DNA of 64,000 bases from Micromonospora sp. WMMD1082 (GCF_029626175.1 NZ_JARUBM010000002.1:7366597-7430596); one strand, 5' to 3'. Shown: positions 1 to 9,016, counted from the first letter of the stretch. Translations and numbers: made by a program. The notes: generated by a model not told the origin, from the letters alone.

Positions 1-147
1 GGTCGTTCTGCGTGCCCGGTGACGGGCGGGGCAAACCCGCACCGCCGGTTCACCGGCCGGTCCCCCGGCGCTCGCCTGCCCGCCGTCCCGGCTGTCCATG
101 CTGTGCGGCGGATACCGGCGGGAGATCCCCGCAGGAGGGAGGACAGC

Positions 148-2190
148 GTGCGCACCGTACGCCGTACCGCCGTCGCGGCCCTGGCCGCGACGATCGTGAC
201 GTCACTGCTCGCGGCGCCCGCCGGGGCGACACCGCGCCCGGACCGGGAGTTCGACCTGCAGGCCCATCGCGGCGGCCTGGGGCTGCGGGTGGAAAGCACC
301 CTCGCGTCGTTCGGCAACGCCCTCCAGCTCGGGGTGACGACCCTCGAACTGGATGTCCAGATCACCCGGGACGGCCAGGCCGTGGTCACCCACGACCGGC
401 GGGTCAGCGACGCGAAATGCGCCGACACCGGCCCGGTCACGCCGGGCGACCCCGATTTTCCGTACGTCGGCAAGTACGTCAACACGCTCACCCTGGCCCA
501 GGTGCGTACCCTCGACTGCGGCTCGCGGACCCTGCCGGACCGGCCCGGGCAGCTCGCCGTCCCCGGCGCCCGGATGCCCCTGCTGCGTGAGGTGTTCGCC
601 CTGGTCAAGCGGTACCGGGCGGATGGGGTGCGGCTCAACATCGAGACCAAGGTGGAGGCGGGTGCGCCCACCGAGACCGCCCCGCGCGAGCAGTTCGTGC
701 GGGTCACCGCGGCGGAGATCCGGGCCGCCGGGCTGCTGAAGCAGGTGACCATCCAGAGCTTCGACTGGGGCGCGCTGATGCGGATGCGCCAGGTCGAGCC
801 GCGCCTGCCGCTGGTGGCGCTGACGAACTACGACTTCCTTCAGGTCGGGCAGCCCGGTGCGTCACCGTGGCTGGGCGGGCTGGACATCGACGACTTCGGC
901 GGCGACCCGATCAGGGCGATCCGCAGCTTCGGTGCCGACGCGTTCTCGCCGGTGCACGGCTTCCCGCAGAACGGCACCGTCGACGACGCCGACTACCGCC
1001 CGTACGTGACGCGGGAGATGGTGCGGCACGCGCACCGTAACGGGATCAAGGTGGTCCCGTGGACGATCAACGACGTACCGACCATGGCGAAGCTGATCGA
1101 CGACGGGGTGGACGGCATCATCACCGACTACCCGGACCGGCTACGCGGCCTGCTCGCGCAGCGCGGCTTCCGGCTCCCCCGGGCGTACGCCTCGCCGTTC
1201 GACATCCAGGCCCACCGCGGTGGCCGGGCCACCCGGCCGGAGAACACCCTGCCCGCCTTCGCCAACGCACTGGCCAACCCGGCGATCTCCACCCTGGAGC
1301 TGGACACCGGCGTGACCTCCGACGGCAGGCTGGTGGTGCTGCACGACCGCACCGTCAACGGCGCACACTGCATCGACACCGCACCGGTCCGGCCGCGCGA
1401 TCCGAAGTTCCCGTACGTGGGCAAGCTGGTGCACCAGCTGAGCCTCGCGCAGCTCAAGACCCTCGACTGCGGGACGAAGACGGCCGCCGACATGCCCGAC
1501 CAGGTGCCTGTCCCGGGTGCGCGGATTCCCACCCTGGAGGAGGTCTTCGCACTGGTGAAGGCCAGTGGCCGCAGGGATGTCCGGTTCAACGTCGAGACGA
1601 AGATCAGCCCGCTGGTCAACGACACGGAGCCGTACCGTAGCTTCACCCGCAAGCTGGTCACCGCCGTGCAGCGCGCCGACCTCACCAGCCGCGTCACCAT
1701 CCAGTCGTTCGACTGGCGCACCATCACCTACGCCCGGCAGCTGGACCGGCGGATCGAGACGGTGGCCCTGGTCTGGCAGTACGGCCCGGCGGAGTGCGCC
1801 GGGCTGGCCGACGAGTGCTCGCTGCGGGCGGTGTACGGCGACCGGTCGGTGAAGAGCCCCTGGACCGCCGGTCTGGACTGGTGGAAGTACCGCGACCTGG
1901 GCAAGCTCACCCGGGCGGCCGGTGCCTCGACCGTCTCGGCGAACTGGCAGGTGCACGACCCGGCGCAGGGCTCGGTCACCCACGCGGACTGGTACCTGCG
2001 GCAGGACCCGGCGTACTTCCACGGACCGGACGTACGCACCCTCCAGACGCGATACGGGCTGAAGGTGATCCCCTACACCGTCAACGACGCCGGGGTGATG
2101 CAGCGGGTCATCGACCTCGGCGTCGACGGCATCATCACCGACGACCCGGATCTGCTGGTGAGCGTGGCCGTGCGCAACGGCCTGCGCTGA
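148..2190 (+). CDS. Secreted glycerophosphodiester phosphodiesterase with two GDPD domains
   Basis: About 680 residues, roughly twice the length of a single-domain enzyme. I start it at GTG 148 because GGAGGGA lies just upstream and the product then begins with a basic stretch and a hydrophobic segment ending in AGA, a signal peptide. Two GDPD (TIM-barrel) domains follow: the first opens with DLQAHRGG and has LELDVQ and THDRR; the second opens with DIQAHRGG and has ENTLPAF, LELD and LHDRT. Each ends in DGIITD plus PD. HRG, E-x-D and HD are the family's catalytic and metal-binding elements, and both copies keep them. The family hydrolyses glycerophosphodiesters to glycerol-3-phosphate and an alcohol, so a phosphate or glycerol scavenging role outside the cell is inferred. 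The in-frame extension to position 19 has no supporting signal. Confidence 0.9.
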   Translation: MRTVRRTAVAALAATIVTSLLAAPAGATPRPDREFDLQAHRGGLGLRVESTLASFGNALQLGVTTLELDVQITRDGQAVVTHDRRVSDAKCADTGPVTPGDPDFPYVGKYVNTLTLAQVRTLDCGSRTLPDRPGQLAVPGARMPLLREVFALVKRYRADGVRLNIETKVEAGAPTETAPREQFVRVTAAEIRAAGLLKQVTIQSFDWGALMRMRQVEPRLPLVALTNYDFLQVGQPGASPWLGGLDIDDFGGDPIRAIRSFGADAFSPVHGFPQNGTVDDADYRPYVTREMVRHAHRNGIKVVPWTINDVPTMAKLIDDGVDGIITDYPDRLRGLLAQRGFRLPRAYASPFDIQAHRGGRATRPENTLPAFANALANPAISTLELDTGVTSDGRLVVLHDRTVNGAHCIDTAPVRPRDPKFPYVGKLVHQLSLAQLKTLDCGTKTAADMPDQVPVPGARIPTLEEVFALVKASGRRDVRFNVETKISPLVNDTEPYRSFTRKLVTAVQRADLTSRVTIQSFDWRTITYARQLDRRIETVALVWQYGPAECAGLADECSLRAVYGDRSVKSPWTAGLDWWKYRDLGKLTRAAGASTVSANWQVHDPAQGSVTHADWYLRQDPAYFHGPDVRTLQTRYGLKVIPYTVNDAGVMQRVIDLGVDGIITDDPDLLVSVAVRNGLR

Positions 2191-2353
2191 CCGGGGCCGC
2201 TCCGGTGATCCGCCGACGGCCGGGTGTTACTGCCCCGACGCACCGGGTAGACCCGTGGTGCCCCCGCCACAGAGCGCGAACCGTGCCGTGGCCGACACGC
2301 GGTAGCGGGGCGAGGGTCGCAGGTTACGACTCATCACATCCTGAGGAGGACAG

Positions 2354-2731
2354 ATGAGCACGCAGGCTGCATCTACCAGGCCGATGAACCGTCCTGCGCA
2401 GGACGTGCAGAACCGCGCGTCCATGCAGGAGGCTCCCACCCGTCCGATGCCGTCGATGCACGACGGGCACCGGGAGCAGTCTCAGTCGCCGGCGCCGGGG
2501 ACGGAGACGAAGCAGTCGTTCCTGACGACGGAGTTCTGGATCTACGCGGCTGCCGTCACCACCGTGGTCATCGCCGCCTTCTGGCGTGGCACCACCGATC
2601 ACGGGCTGAACCTGAACAACCCCGGCCAGGCGTGGTTCTACATCACCCTGCTGACCCTCGGTTACCTGGGTAGCCGTGGTCTGGCCAAGGCCGGCAGCCA
2701 GAAGCGTTCCGGCGGCGGACGCGGGCGCTGA
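2354..2731 (+). CDS. Small two-helix membrane protein, unknown function
   Basis: 125 residues, preceded by GAGGAGGACAG as a strong ribosome site. The first 55 residues are polar and contain TRPM twice. Two hydrophobic segments follow (about residues 58-77 and 92-110), then a short basic glycine-rich tail ending SGGGRGR. I recognise no catalytic domain. It looks like an actinobacterial integral membrane protein with a cytoplasmic N-terminal tail. It stands alone between the phosphodiesterase gene and a terminator shared with the convergent Spo0M-like gene. Confidence 0.75.
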   Translation: MSTQAASTRPMNRPAQDVQNRASMQEAPTRPMPSMHDGHREQSQSPAPGTETKQSFLTTEFWIYAAAVTTVVIAAFWRGTTDHGLNLNNPGQAWFYITLLTLGYLGSRGLAKAGSQKRSGGGRGR

Positions 2732-2765
2732 CCCTCGTACGCGGGACCACACGGCCCGCATACGC

Positions 2766-2803
2766 ACGGTGGCCCTTCGGGAGAGATCCCGGAGGGCCAC
2801 CGT
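2766..2803. terminator. Bidirectional hairpin terminator
   Basis: Two 17-nt arms (2766-2782 and 2787-2803) pair with one mismatch around a GAGA loop. It sits between the ends of two convergent genes and can serve both. Confidence 0.8.
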
Positions 2804-2823
2804 CTCGTGGCGCCTAGTGGTGT

Positions 2824-3870
2824 CTAGAACTCCTCGAAGCCGCCGAAGTCGCCGCCACCGAAGTCCCCGCCGAAGTCGCCACCGAAGTCACCGGCCGCCT
2901 CGGTGACCTCCTCACCGGCGCCCTCGAAGGCGTTGCCGATCATATGGCCGGCGAGCATGCCACCCGCGGCACCGAGCGCCGCGCCGGCCACCACCCCGCC
3001 CATGCCGACGCCGCCACGCCGCTGCGGGTGGCCGAACTTGTTCGGAGCGCCGTAGCCGTGCGGGGCACCGTGGCCCTGCGGGCCGAATGCCTGGGCCCGC
3101 AGGGTGCCGAAGCGACCGATCGTCTCCTGGAGCCAGCCGTCGACCACCTGCGTCCAGTCCGACCGCTCGGCATCGGCGTGGGCGACCTGGTAGCGGCCGA
3201 AGACATCGTGGCCGGGAGCGAGGAAGCCGCCGCGCTTGTCGCACTCCAGCACCACGTCGACGCCGTGCGGGTTGGTGACGAAGGTCAGTTCGAGTTCGTT
3301 GACGGTCTGCGCGTACTGCGGCGCGGCGAAGAACTCGATCTCCTGGTAGAACGGCAGCGTCTGCTGCACCCCGTGGATCCGCCCCCGCTCCAGGTCGGCC
3401 GACTTGAACCGGAAACCGAGCTGGAGGAACGCCTCCAGGATCCGCTCGTGCACCGGCAACGGATGCACGTTGACCTGGTCGAGGTCGCCCTTGTCCACGG
3501 CTCGGGCAACCGCCAGCTCCGTACGCAGCCCCAGCGTCATGCCGTGCAGCTGCTGGCCGTACAGCGCGGTGATCGGGGTCTCCCACGGCACCGGAAGCTG
3601 GAACGGGATGGACAGCGCCTGCTTCGCGGCGAGCTGGAGCGGGCCGCTGACCACCTGCCGGTGGAACTCCATGACGCCGGCCTGCTCACCGACCTCGACC
3701 CGGGTGACCAGCCCCACGACGATCTGCTCGATGTTCGCCGGGGCCTCCCCGCCAAGCAGGTTGACCTGACCGTCGAGGGCCAGCCCGGGCCGGGTGTTCG
3801 GGTTGGTCAGGACGGTGTCCACACTGGGACCGCCCACGCCCAACGCACTCAACATCTTCTTGAAGACCAT
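2824..3870 (-). CDS. Spo0M-like sporulation-control protein
   Basis: 348 residues from ATG 3870, with AGGAG seven bases upstream. The N-terminal ~240 residues (MVFKKMLSALGVGGPSVDT, then strands such as LDGQVNLLGG and ELELTFVTNPHGVDVVLE) match the arrestin-like Spo0M/SpoOM family known from sporulation control in Bacillus and common in actinomycetes. The C-terminus is low-complexity: a glycine/alanine stretch that could insert in or lie on a membrane, then acidic DFGGDFGGDF repeats ending FEEF. The same frame stays open upstream to 4029, but that extension has no ribosome site and is not family-like. Role inferred: stress or development-related scaffold. Confidence 0.85.
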   Translation of the reverse strand: MVFKKMLSALGVGGPSVDTVLTNPNTRPGLALDGQVNLLGGEAPANIEQIVVGLVTRVEVGEQAGVMEFHRQVVSGPLQLAAKQALSIPFQLPVPWETPITALYGQQLHGMTLGLRTELAVARAVDKGDLDQVNVHPLPVHERILEAFLQLGFRFKSADLERGRIHGVQQTLPFYQEIEFFAAPQYAQTVNELELTFVTNPHGVDVVLECDKRGGFLAPGHDVFGRYQVAHADAERSDWTQVVDGWLQETIGRFGTLRAQAFGPQGHGAPHGYGAPNKFGHPQRRGGVGMGGVVAGAALGAAGGMLAGHMIGNAFEGAGEEVTEAAGDFGGDFGGDFGGGDFGGFEEF

Positions 3871-4064
3871 CGGAACTCCTGCGAGTCTGGTGCCCGGGCT
3901 CCCTTGAGGACCGGACGCTGACGGCGGCACCCTATCGAGCGGGGCTGTGAGGTCGCTGAAAACCGCCCTCCGGCGCGGTCCGGTCAGTGGCGTTGGCGTC
4001 CTGTCGAGCTGATGGCGCAGACGATTCACGTCGCCCGGACCCGATTGCCGTCGGAGAGGACCAG

Positions 4065-4274
4065 TCAGCCGAACCGGCCGGTCTTCACACCCCGAACGAA
4101 CGCCGTCCAGACCTCGCCCGGATAGACGATCGCGCCGTCCTCCCGCGCCTTGCTGTCCCGCACGGCCACCCGCCCGGAGCCGTCGAGCACCGGCCCCGCC
4201 TCAACACAACTCCCCCCGTTGTCATTGCTCTTGGTGCTGATATGCCAGGCAACCGGGGGAACCCCTTCCGTCAT
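4065..4274 (-). CDS. DUF397 domain protein
   Basis: 69 residues with the DUF397 pattern: KSNDNGGSCVEAG, then VAVRDSK and W-x-x-F near the end. Its ATG overlaps the TGA of the upstream XRE gene by four bases, so the two are translationally coupled. DUF397 proteins are typically encoded next to XRE-DUF5753 regulators in actinomycetes; by analogy with BldB-type and WhiJ-associated pairs it may act as a small partner of that regulator. Confidence 0.85.
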   Translation of the reverse strand: MTEGVPPVAWHISTKSNDNGGSCVEAGPVLDGSGRVAVRDSKAREDGAIVYPGEVWTAFVRGVKTGRFG

Positions 4275-5128
4275 GACAACTCCTTCAGTATCGATTCGAT
4301 CAGCCGCCTCGACTCGCCGGGGCTGAGTGCAACCGCACCCAGCCGATCGTAGGCATCCACGAACCTCATCGACTTGGGTGCCTCCACGTAGAGCCTCCCG
4401 CCGAGGCTCTCAAGGTATGCGACTGCCGGGTAGGGCTTGGGCAGCCGGAACAGCGTGAACGAGCCATCCATGCCCGCGTGCAGGGGAGTCGACGACGGAA
4501 GTACGCGAAGCACAACGTTGGGGCGCGGCGCCAACTGGTGTAGATGCGATAGTTGCTCGCGCATGATGGTAGGTCCACCGACGAGCCGTCGCAGCACCGT
4601 CTCGTCAAGGATCGCTTCGATCCACGTGTCTCCGTCGAGGACTCGTTGGCGTTCCAGCCGAAGTTCCACCCATCGGTTGATCGTGCCGGCGGGAGCATCC
4701 GGCGGCTCCGCGTTCCGAATGACCGCCTCGGCGTAGTTCCTCGTCTGCATCAACCCTGGCAGCAACATCGTGTTGTACGAACAGATCTTCTCCGCGCGGC
4801 TTTCCAGCCAGGGATATTGGATGAAGGACGAGTCGACCACATCGCCGTAATCCTCGTCCCAGCGGTCGGTACGCCAGACCTCCTCAGCCAGCGCTAAGAG
4901 GCGGGCCCGCTCGGCCGCGTCGTGAAATCCATACAGGTCCAGCAGAGCGACGACATCGCCCTTGCGGATAGGCCAGTCGGCCCGTTCGTAACGCCCCAGC
5001 GCGGACGTGTCGCGTTGCAGATGTTCGGCAACGAGCTTCAACGTCAGCCCGCGTTGCTCCCGCAGTACGCGCAGTCGCTGACCCAGCCATTGCGCGCGGA
5101 GTGTCCTGATGAACGGCTTGTGCGGCAT
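4271..5128 (-). CDS. XRE-family transcriptional regulator with DUF5753 domain
   Basis: 285 residues from ATG 5128, with AAGGGG upstream. Residues ~10-65 form a helix-turn-helix (LGQRLRVLREQRGLTLKLVA); the rest is the DUF5753 ligand or partner domain, with the usual YNTMLLPGLMQTRNYAEA and LRVLPSS segments. It is coupled to the DUF397 gene by ATGA. Such pairs are probably involved in developmental or antibiotic control; the target cannot be read from sequence. The frame is open further upstream to 5365, but that part lacks a credible start. Confidence 0.88.
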   Translation of the reverse strand: MPHKPFIRTLRAQWLGQRLRVLREQRGLTLKLVAEHLQRDTSALGRYERADWPIRKGDVVALLDLYGFHDAAERARLLALAEEVWRTDRWDEDYGDVVDSSFIQYPWLESRAEKICSYNTMLLPGLMQTRNYAEAVIRNAEPPDAPAGTINRWVELRLERQRVLDGDTWIEAILDETVLRRLVGGPTIMREQLSHLHQLAPRPNVVLRVLPSSTPLHAGMDGSFTLFRLPKPYPAVAYLESLGGRLYVEAPKSMRFVDAYDRLGAVALSPGESRRLIESILKELS

Positions 5129-5563
5129 GATCCACCCCTTGAAAAAGTCGATGTCGCCCGCGAAGGAACCATTGCTCCAGTTCAAGGCCACTGGAAATGT
5201 GGCCCTCGGGTGAGGGTGATCACCGACCCCCGGGGACGCCCGGTGCAAGCACGGCAACCGCGGCTGGGCCAACAGCCGAGAAGGTGACGAGAGACGGCGT
5301 GGCGTGTGGCAGGCGCATACCGACTCTCGTCGGGTCTCCACATGGAGCCGCGATGACGCGCGCATTCCGGCTCCGACCGACTTGACGAATACCTATCACG
5401 GAGCAGCGGGTCTTCGCGACCCCGCCGATCCGGAAATCCGCAAACCCACCGGCAGCCCGGTGGCCGTACCCGCCGAATGAGGCTGCGGTCGCCGGGCGGG
5501 GCGGTCCTGCCCGGAATTCCCCCTTCGCCGCAGGACCGCCCCTTCCAACACGGGAGACGACCG
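5129..5563. other. Intergenic region between divergent genes
   Basis: 435 bp between the XRE gene (leftward) and the DivIVA-like gene (rightward). It should hold both promoters. The only distinct structure I see is a 10-bp palindrome GGTGATCACC at 5215-5224, about 90 bp upstream of the XRE start, which could be an operator. No convincing gene or RNA was seen. Confidence 0.4.
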
Positions 5564-5818
5564 ATGAACCAGGGCACCGTCTACACCGGCAGACCGCCAC
5601 GGCTGCACCCGCGCCACGTCCGGGATCGGCAGTTCGCCACCGTCGGTTTCGGCCGACGCGGCCTCGACCCGCAGCAGGTACGCCAGTTCCTGCACCGCGT
5701 GGCATGGGAACTGGCCAGCCTGCATCAGGATGTGGCCCGGCTGGGCGACGAGAACGTCCGCATCAAGCGGGCGCTGCGCGACTGGCAGAGCGCGCAGGCG
5801 CAGCGGCGGATGTCGTGA
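5564..5818 (+). CDS. Small DivIVA-domain protein
   Basis: 84 residues from ATG 5564, preceded by GGGAGACG. Residues ~22-60 (FATVGFGRRGLDPQQVRQF, then LHRVAWELASL) match the N-terminal DivIVA/Wag31 membrane-binding motif followed by a short coiled coil. It is much shorter than true DivIVA (over 200 residues), so it may be a modulator or a polar-targeting module. The next gene overlaps its stop codon. Confidence 0.8.
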   Translation: MNQGTVYTGRPPRLHPRHVRDRQFATVGFGRRGLDPQQVRQFLHRVAWELASLHQDVARLGDENVRIKRALRDWQSAQAQRRMS

Positions 5819-6087
5819 GCGCGGATGTCGTGAGCCCGGAGACGCGGCACGTGATCCATCTGCCGGTGGCGGTCACCGATCTGGCCGGGGCGCTGCGCTT
5901 CGCGTACTCGTTGACCCGCTCGCTGGCCCTGATACCGGGGATCGAGGTGGCCGGCACGACCGTCTCCGCCGAGGATGCTCAGCACGTACGACATTGGGTG
6001 TTCTGTGACCTGATCATGCGGGACCGACGCCGGTGCGCCCGCCGGGCCGACCACGACGGCCCGTGCTCCCCCACGTTTCCGCCATAG
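5815..6087 (+). CDS. Hypothetical protein coupled to the DivIVA-like gene
   Basis: 90 residues if started at GTG 5815, which overlaps the previous TGA as GTGA; GTG 5830 is an alternative. The sequence contains HLPVAVTDLAGALRFAY and a basic, cysteine-containing end (CARRADHDGPCSP). I recognise no family. The overlap suggests one transcript with the DivIVA-like protein. Confidence 0.6.
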   Translation: MSADVVSPETRHVIHLPVAVTDLAGALRFAYSLTRSLALIPGIEVAGTTVSAEDAQHVRHWVFCDLIMRDRRRCARRADHDGPCSPTFPP

Positions 6088-6135
6088 GGTCAAACCCGCA
6101 ACGGGTAATCCGGAGCCGGCCACGACATTCGGTCC

Positions 6136-6184
6136 AGATCTTGGACAGTTCCCGTTCGCGCGGAACGGTAACTTTCCAAGATCT
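6136..6184. repeat. Dispersed palindromic element, copy 1
   Basis: Two 22-nt arms (6136-6157 and 6163-6184) beginning AGATCTTGGACAGTT pair with two mismatches around GCGCG. The same element recurs at 41428-41476 and, broken, at 56204-56235. It lies between convergent gene ends here. Function unknown; a REP-like or terminator role is possible. Confidence 0.75.
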
Positions 6185-6241
6185 CGCATCCACCTCTCAA
6201 GCTCTGAGAATGGTGCCCTCGCCGGACGGGCAGCGGACGAG

Positions 6242-6275
6242 CCGGTGGCCGGGTCCGGGCGGACCCGGCCACCGG
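6242..6275 (-). terminator. Terminator of the mannanase gene
   Basis: Perfect 16-bp arms CCGGTGGCCGGGTCCG and complement around a 2-nt loop, 16 bp past the mannanase stop. Confidence 0.8.
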
Positions 6276-6291
6276 TGGTGTCACGGAGTGA

Positions 6292-7680
6292 TCAGCTCGC
6301 GGTGCAGGTCACCGTGGGAGCCGAGTTGGTGCCGTTCCAGCTGCCGAGGAAGCCGAAGCTGGCGCTGGCCCCGGCGCCGAGGCGGCCGTTGTGGTCGACG
6401 TTGCGGGCGGTCACGGTGGATCCGCTGCTGGTGATCGTGGCGTTCCAGGACTGGGTCACCGACTGGCCGTTGGCGAAGGTCCAGCGCACCGTCCAGCCGG
6501 TGATGGCACTGGTGCCGGCGGTCACCCGGACGTCAGCCTGGAAGCCGCCCTGCCACTGACCGGCGATCGAGTACGTCGCCGAGCAGCCAGCGGCCGGCGG
6601 CGGCGTCGAGGGCGGAGGCGTAGACGGCGGCGGAGTCGAGGGCGGCGGGGTGGACGGCGGCGGGGTCGACGGGGGCGGCGTGGTGGGCGGGGTGCTGCCG
6701 AAGACGCTGGCCTCCCGCGCGGTCTGCCGGATGCCGTTGGTGCCGTTGAACAACCGCTGGCCCCAGCTGGTCAGCTGGTTGGGGTTGAAGTTGGTGGCCA
6801 TGTCGAGGTACTCCACGCCACCGCTGTTGCCACTCCACGACCAGCCCAGCCAGCCGATGCCGTTGGCCTGGGTGTAGGAGAGGATGGCATCCTCGTCGGG
6901 GTCGCCGTCGGAGTGGTTGTGCCCGAACTCGCCGACCACGATGGGCAGCCCGCGGCTGCGGAACCGGCCCAGGTAGTCGCTGATCTTGGCTGCGGTGTCG
7001 AAGACGCCGTACATGTGGACGGAGAAGACCGTGTTGCGGGCCGGGTCGGCGTTGAACACCGTCGGGGCGTTGTCGCGCATGGTGAAGGACCAGTCCTGGC
7101 CCCAGTTCGGGCCGTCCACCATGATGGTGTGCCCGATGCCGCCGTTGCGCAGCCGACGGATCGCGTTGGACGTGTCGGTGGTCCAGGCGGAGTAGTTCTG
7201 GTTGCCGTACGGCTCGTTGCCGATGTTGACGATCACATAGGCTTCCTGGCCGTTCAGGGCGCTGGAGATGCTGAGCCAGTAGTCGACCGCGCGGTCCAGG
7301 GTGATCGCGCCGCTCTGCTCGCCGTACCCGGTGGTGTCGTGGACCTCCAGCACGCAGATCAGCCGGCTCGCCTTGCACAGCCGGATCACGTTGGACACGT
7401 CGTCGGCGCTGTTGCGGGTCCACCGGTCGCCGCTGGAGAGCACCACCCGGACGGAGTTGGCGCCGAGGGCCTTGACGTTGGCGAACGTGCTGGTCTGGTT
7501 CGTGAACCAGGTGTGCGCGTGGTTGACCCCGCGCATGATGAACTCGTTGCCGTTGGCGTCGTAGAGCTTGCCGCCGCTGACCGTGAAGCCGGTGGCGGCG
7601 TGCGCCGACGGGCCGAAGGCGAACACTGCGGCGACGGTCGCCAGCAGGATGGCGCCGACGCCCGCGAACAGTTTTCTCAT
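6292..7680 (-). CDS. Secreted endo-beta-1,4-mannanase, GH5 with C-terminal CBM2
   Basis: 462 residues from ATG 7680 with GAGGAA upstream. Residues 1-29 are a signal peptide ending SAHAA. The GH5 barrel (~30-328) closely resembles actinomycete GH5 subfamily 8 mannanases (FIMRGVNHAHTW, NSVRVVLSSG, CVLEVHDTTGYG). Likely catalytic acid/base is Glu156 in NIGNEP and the nucleophile Glu251 in VVGEFG. A PPST-rich linker (~329-363) leads to a CBM2 cellulose-binding module (~366-462) with a Cys near each end. It should cut mannans or glucomannans bound in cellulose-rich walls. It is monocistronic. Two AACCGGTT-centred sites lie in its upstream region. A general GH5 cellulase is the alternative, but the motifs favour mannanase. 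Confidence 0.92.
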   Translation of the reverse strand: MRKLFAGVGAILLATVAAVFAFGPSAHAATGFTVSGGKLYDANGNEFIMRGVNHAHTWFTNQTSTFANVKALGANSVRVVLSSGDRWTRNSADDVSNVIRLCKASRLICVLEVHDTTGYGEQSGAITLDRAVDYWLSISSALNGQEAYVIVNIGNEPYGNQNYSAWTTDTSNAIRRLRNGGIGHTIMVDGPNWGQDWSFTMRDNAPTVFNADPARNTVFSVHMYGVFDTAAKISDYLGRFRSRGLPIVVGEFGHNHSDGDPDEDAILSYTQANGIGWLGWSWSGNSGGVEYLDMATNFNPNQLTSWGQRLFNGTNGIRQTAREASVFGSTPPTTPPPSTPPPSTPPPSTPPPSTPPPSTPPPAAGCSATYSIAGQWQGGFQADVRVTAGTSAITGWTVRWTFANGQSVTQSWNATITSSGSTVTARNVDHNGRLGAGASASFGFLGSWNGTNSAPTVTCTAS

Positions 7681-7814
7681 GGATTCCTCGCAGGAGATGT
7701 CTCCCCGTGCCCATGCGGGGTGCGGTGGTTGGCAGGTGTCGCGGCTGCAGCCCGACAGCCGCTCCCGGAGGCCCGGCGAGGCAGGCATCAGCGTATGCCG
7801 ATGGCCTAACGAAA

Positions 7815-7827
7815 GCAACCGGTTCAG
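7815..7827. promoter_or_regulatory. AACCGGTT-centred operator candidate, imperfect copy
   Basis: GCAACCGGTTCAG at 7815-7827, about 140 bp upstream of the mannanase start. It shares the core and one flank with the perfect palindrome at 7916-7929, consistent with a repressor binding two sites. LacI-family operators often have this central CG symmetry. Confidence 0.45.
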
Positions 7828-7915
7828 TACGCCGGCTGCCCGTGACGACTCAGGAGCACACCGAGTCGTCACGGGGGTGGACATCCCCACCACAGGATGC
7901 GCACCACGCCGGCAT

Positions 7916-7929
7916 CTGAACCGGTTCAG
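7916..7929. promoter_or_regulatory. 14-bp perfect palindrome, likely operator
   Basis: CTGAACCGGTTCAG lies between the divergent mannanase and F420-oxidoreductase genes. Its symmetry and its relation to the second copy ~100 bp away suggest a LacI-type operator controlling mannanase. No regulator gene lies adjacent. Confidence 0.5.
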
Positions 7930-8031
7930 GCAACGGTAGGCAGCGCTCCGGCCAACCGTCAAGACCAGTCAGGGTTGACCGAACGGGACCGGGGTATCCG
8001 GAACGGTCCGCCGGCCCGGAAGGAGACGTCA

Positions 8032-8994
8032 ATGGTCAGCATCGGCTACACCCTGATGTGTGAGCAGGCAGGTCCGAAGGAACTCGTCGACCACGCGGTG
8101 CGGGCCGAGGCGGCCGGTTTCGACCAACTCGTCATGTCCGACCACTACTACCCCTGGCTGGAGTCGCAGGGTCACTCACCGTACGCCTGGTCGGTGCTGG
8201 GCGCGGTCGCGCACGCCACCTCCCGCACCGAGCTGATGTCCTTCGTCACCTGCCCGATCCGCCGCTACCATCCGGCGGTCGTGGCGCAGAAGGCCGCCAC
8301 CGTCGGGGTCCTCTCCGACGGCCGGTTCACCCTCGGCCTCGGCGCCGGGGAGAACCTCAACGAGCACGTGGTCGGCGGTTGGCCGCACGTGCAGCAGCGC
8401 CACGAGATGTTCGAGGAGGCGTTGCAGATCATCCGGCCGCTGCTCAACGGGGAGACGTTGACCTTCTCCGGCAACCACTACGACGTGCCGGACGCGTACG
8501 TCTGGGACCGTCCCGACGACCCGGTGCCGATGGCGGTGGCCGCGTCCGGCCGGCAGTCTGCCACCCTCGCCGCCGAGTACGCCGACGGGATGATCGCCAC
8601 CGAGCCGGAACCGCACCTCGTCGAGATGTACGAGGAGGCCGGTGGCGCCGGGCGACCCCGTTACGGGCAGGTGGCCATCTGCTACGGCCCGGACGAGGCC
8701 GAGTGTCGCAAGATCGCGCACGACCAGTTCCGCTGGTTCGGCCTGGGCTGGAAGGTCAACTCGGCGCTGCCCGACACCGACGCGTTCGAGGCGGCCAGCC
8801 AGACCGTCCGCGAGGAGGACGTGGCGCAGGGCATCTCCTGCGGGCCGGACGTGGACCGGCACGTGGCGGCGTTCAAGAAGTTCGTCGACGCCGGCTTCAC
8901 CCACGTGGCACTGGTCCAGATCGGCGGCGACAGCCAGCCGATGTTCCTGGACTGGGCGCAGGAGCAACTGCTGCCCCGGCTGCGCGAGCTGTGA
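8032..8994 (+). CDS. LLM-class F420-dependent oxidoreductase
   Basis: 320 residues from ATG 8032, with AAGGAG upstream. A luciferase-like (bacterial luciferase/F420) TIM-barrel protein of the glucose-6-phosphate-dehydrogenase-related subgroup: SIGYTLMCEQAGPKELVDHA, DHYYPW, GLGAGENLNEHVVG, and a final DAGFTHVALVQIGG. Coenzyme F420 use is inferred from the subgroup; the substrate is unknown. Stands alone. Confidence 0.85.
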   Translation: MVSIGYTLMCEQAGPKELVDHAVRAEAAGFDQLVMSDHYYPWLESQGHSPYAWSVLGAVAHATSRTELMSFVTCPIRRYHPAVVAQKAATVGVLSDGRFTLGLGAGENLNEHVVGGWPHVQQRHEMFEEALQIIRPLLNGETLTFSGNHYDVPDAYVWDRPDDPVPMAVAASGRQSATLAAEYADGMIATEPEPHLVEMYEEAGGAGRPRYGQVAICYGPDEAECRKIAHDQFRWFGLGWKVNSALPDTDAFEAASQTVREEDVAQGISCGPDVDRHVAAFKKFVDAGFTHVALVQIGGDSQPMFLDWAQEQLLPRLREL

Positions 8995-9016
8995 ACGGGC
9001 GGGATGGGATAGGCGC

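Noticed and set aside
4271..5365. Longer XRE regulator start at 5365
   Set aside because: The added 79 residues lack family similarity and a ribosome site; ATG 5128 has both.
6590..6680. Regular short repeats that might suggest a CRISPR or minisatellite
   Set aside because: They encode the PPST linker of the mannanase in frame; no spacers exist.
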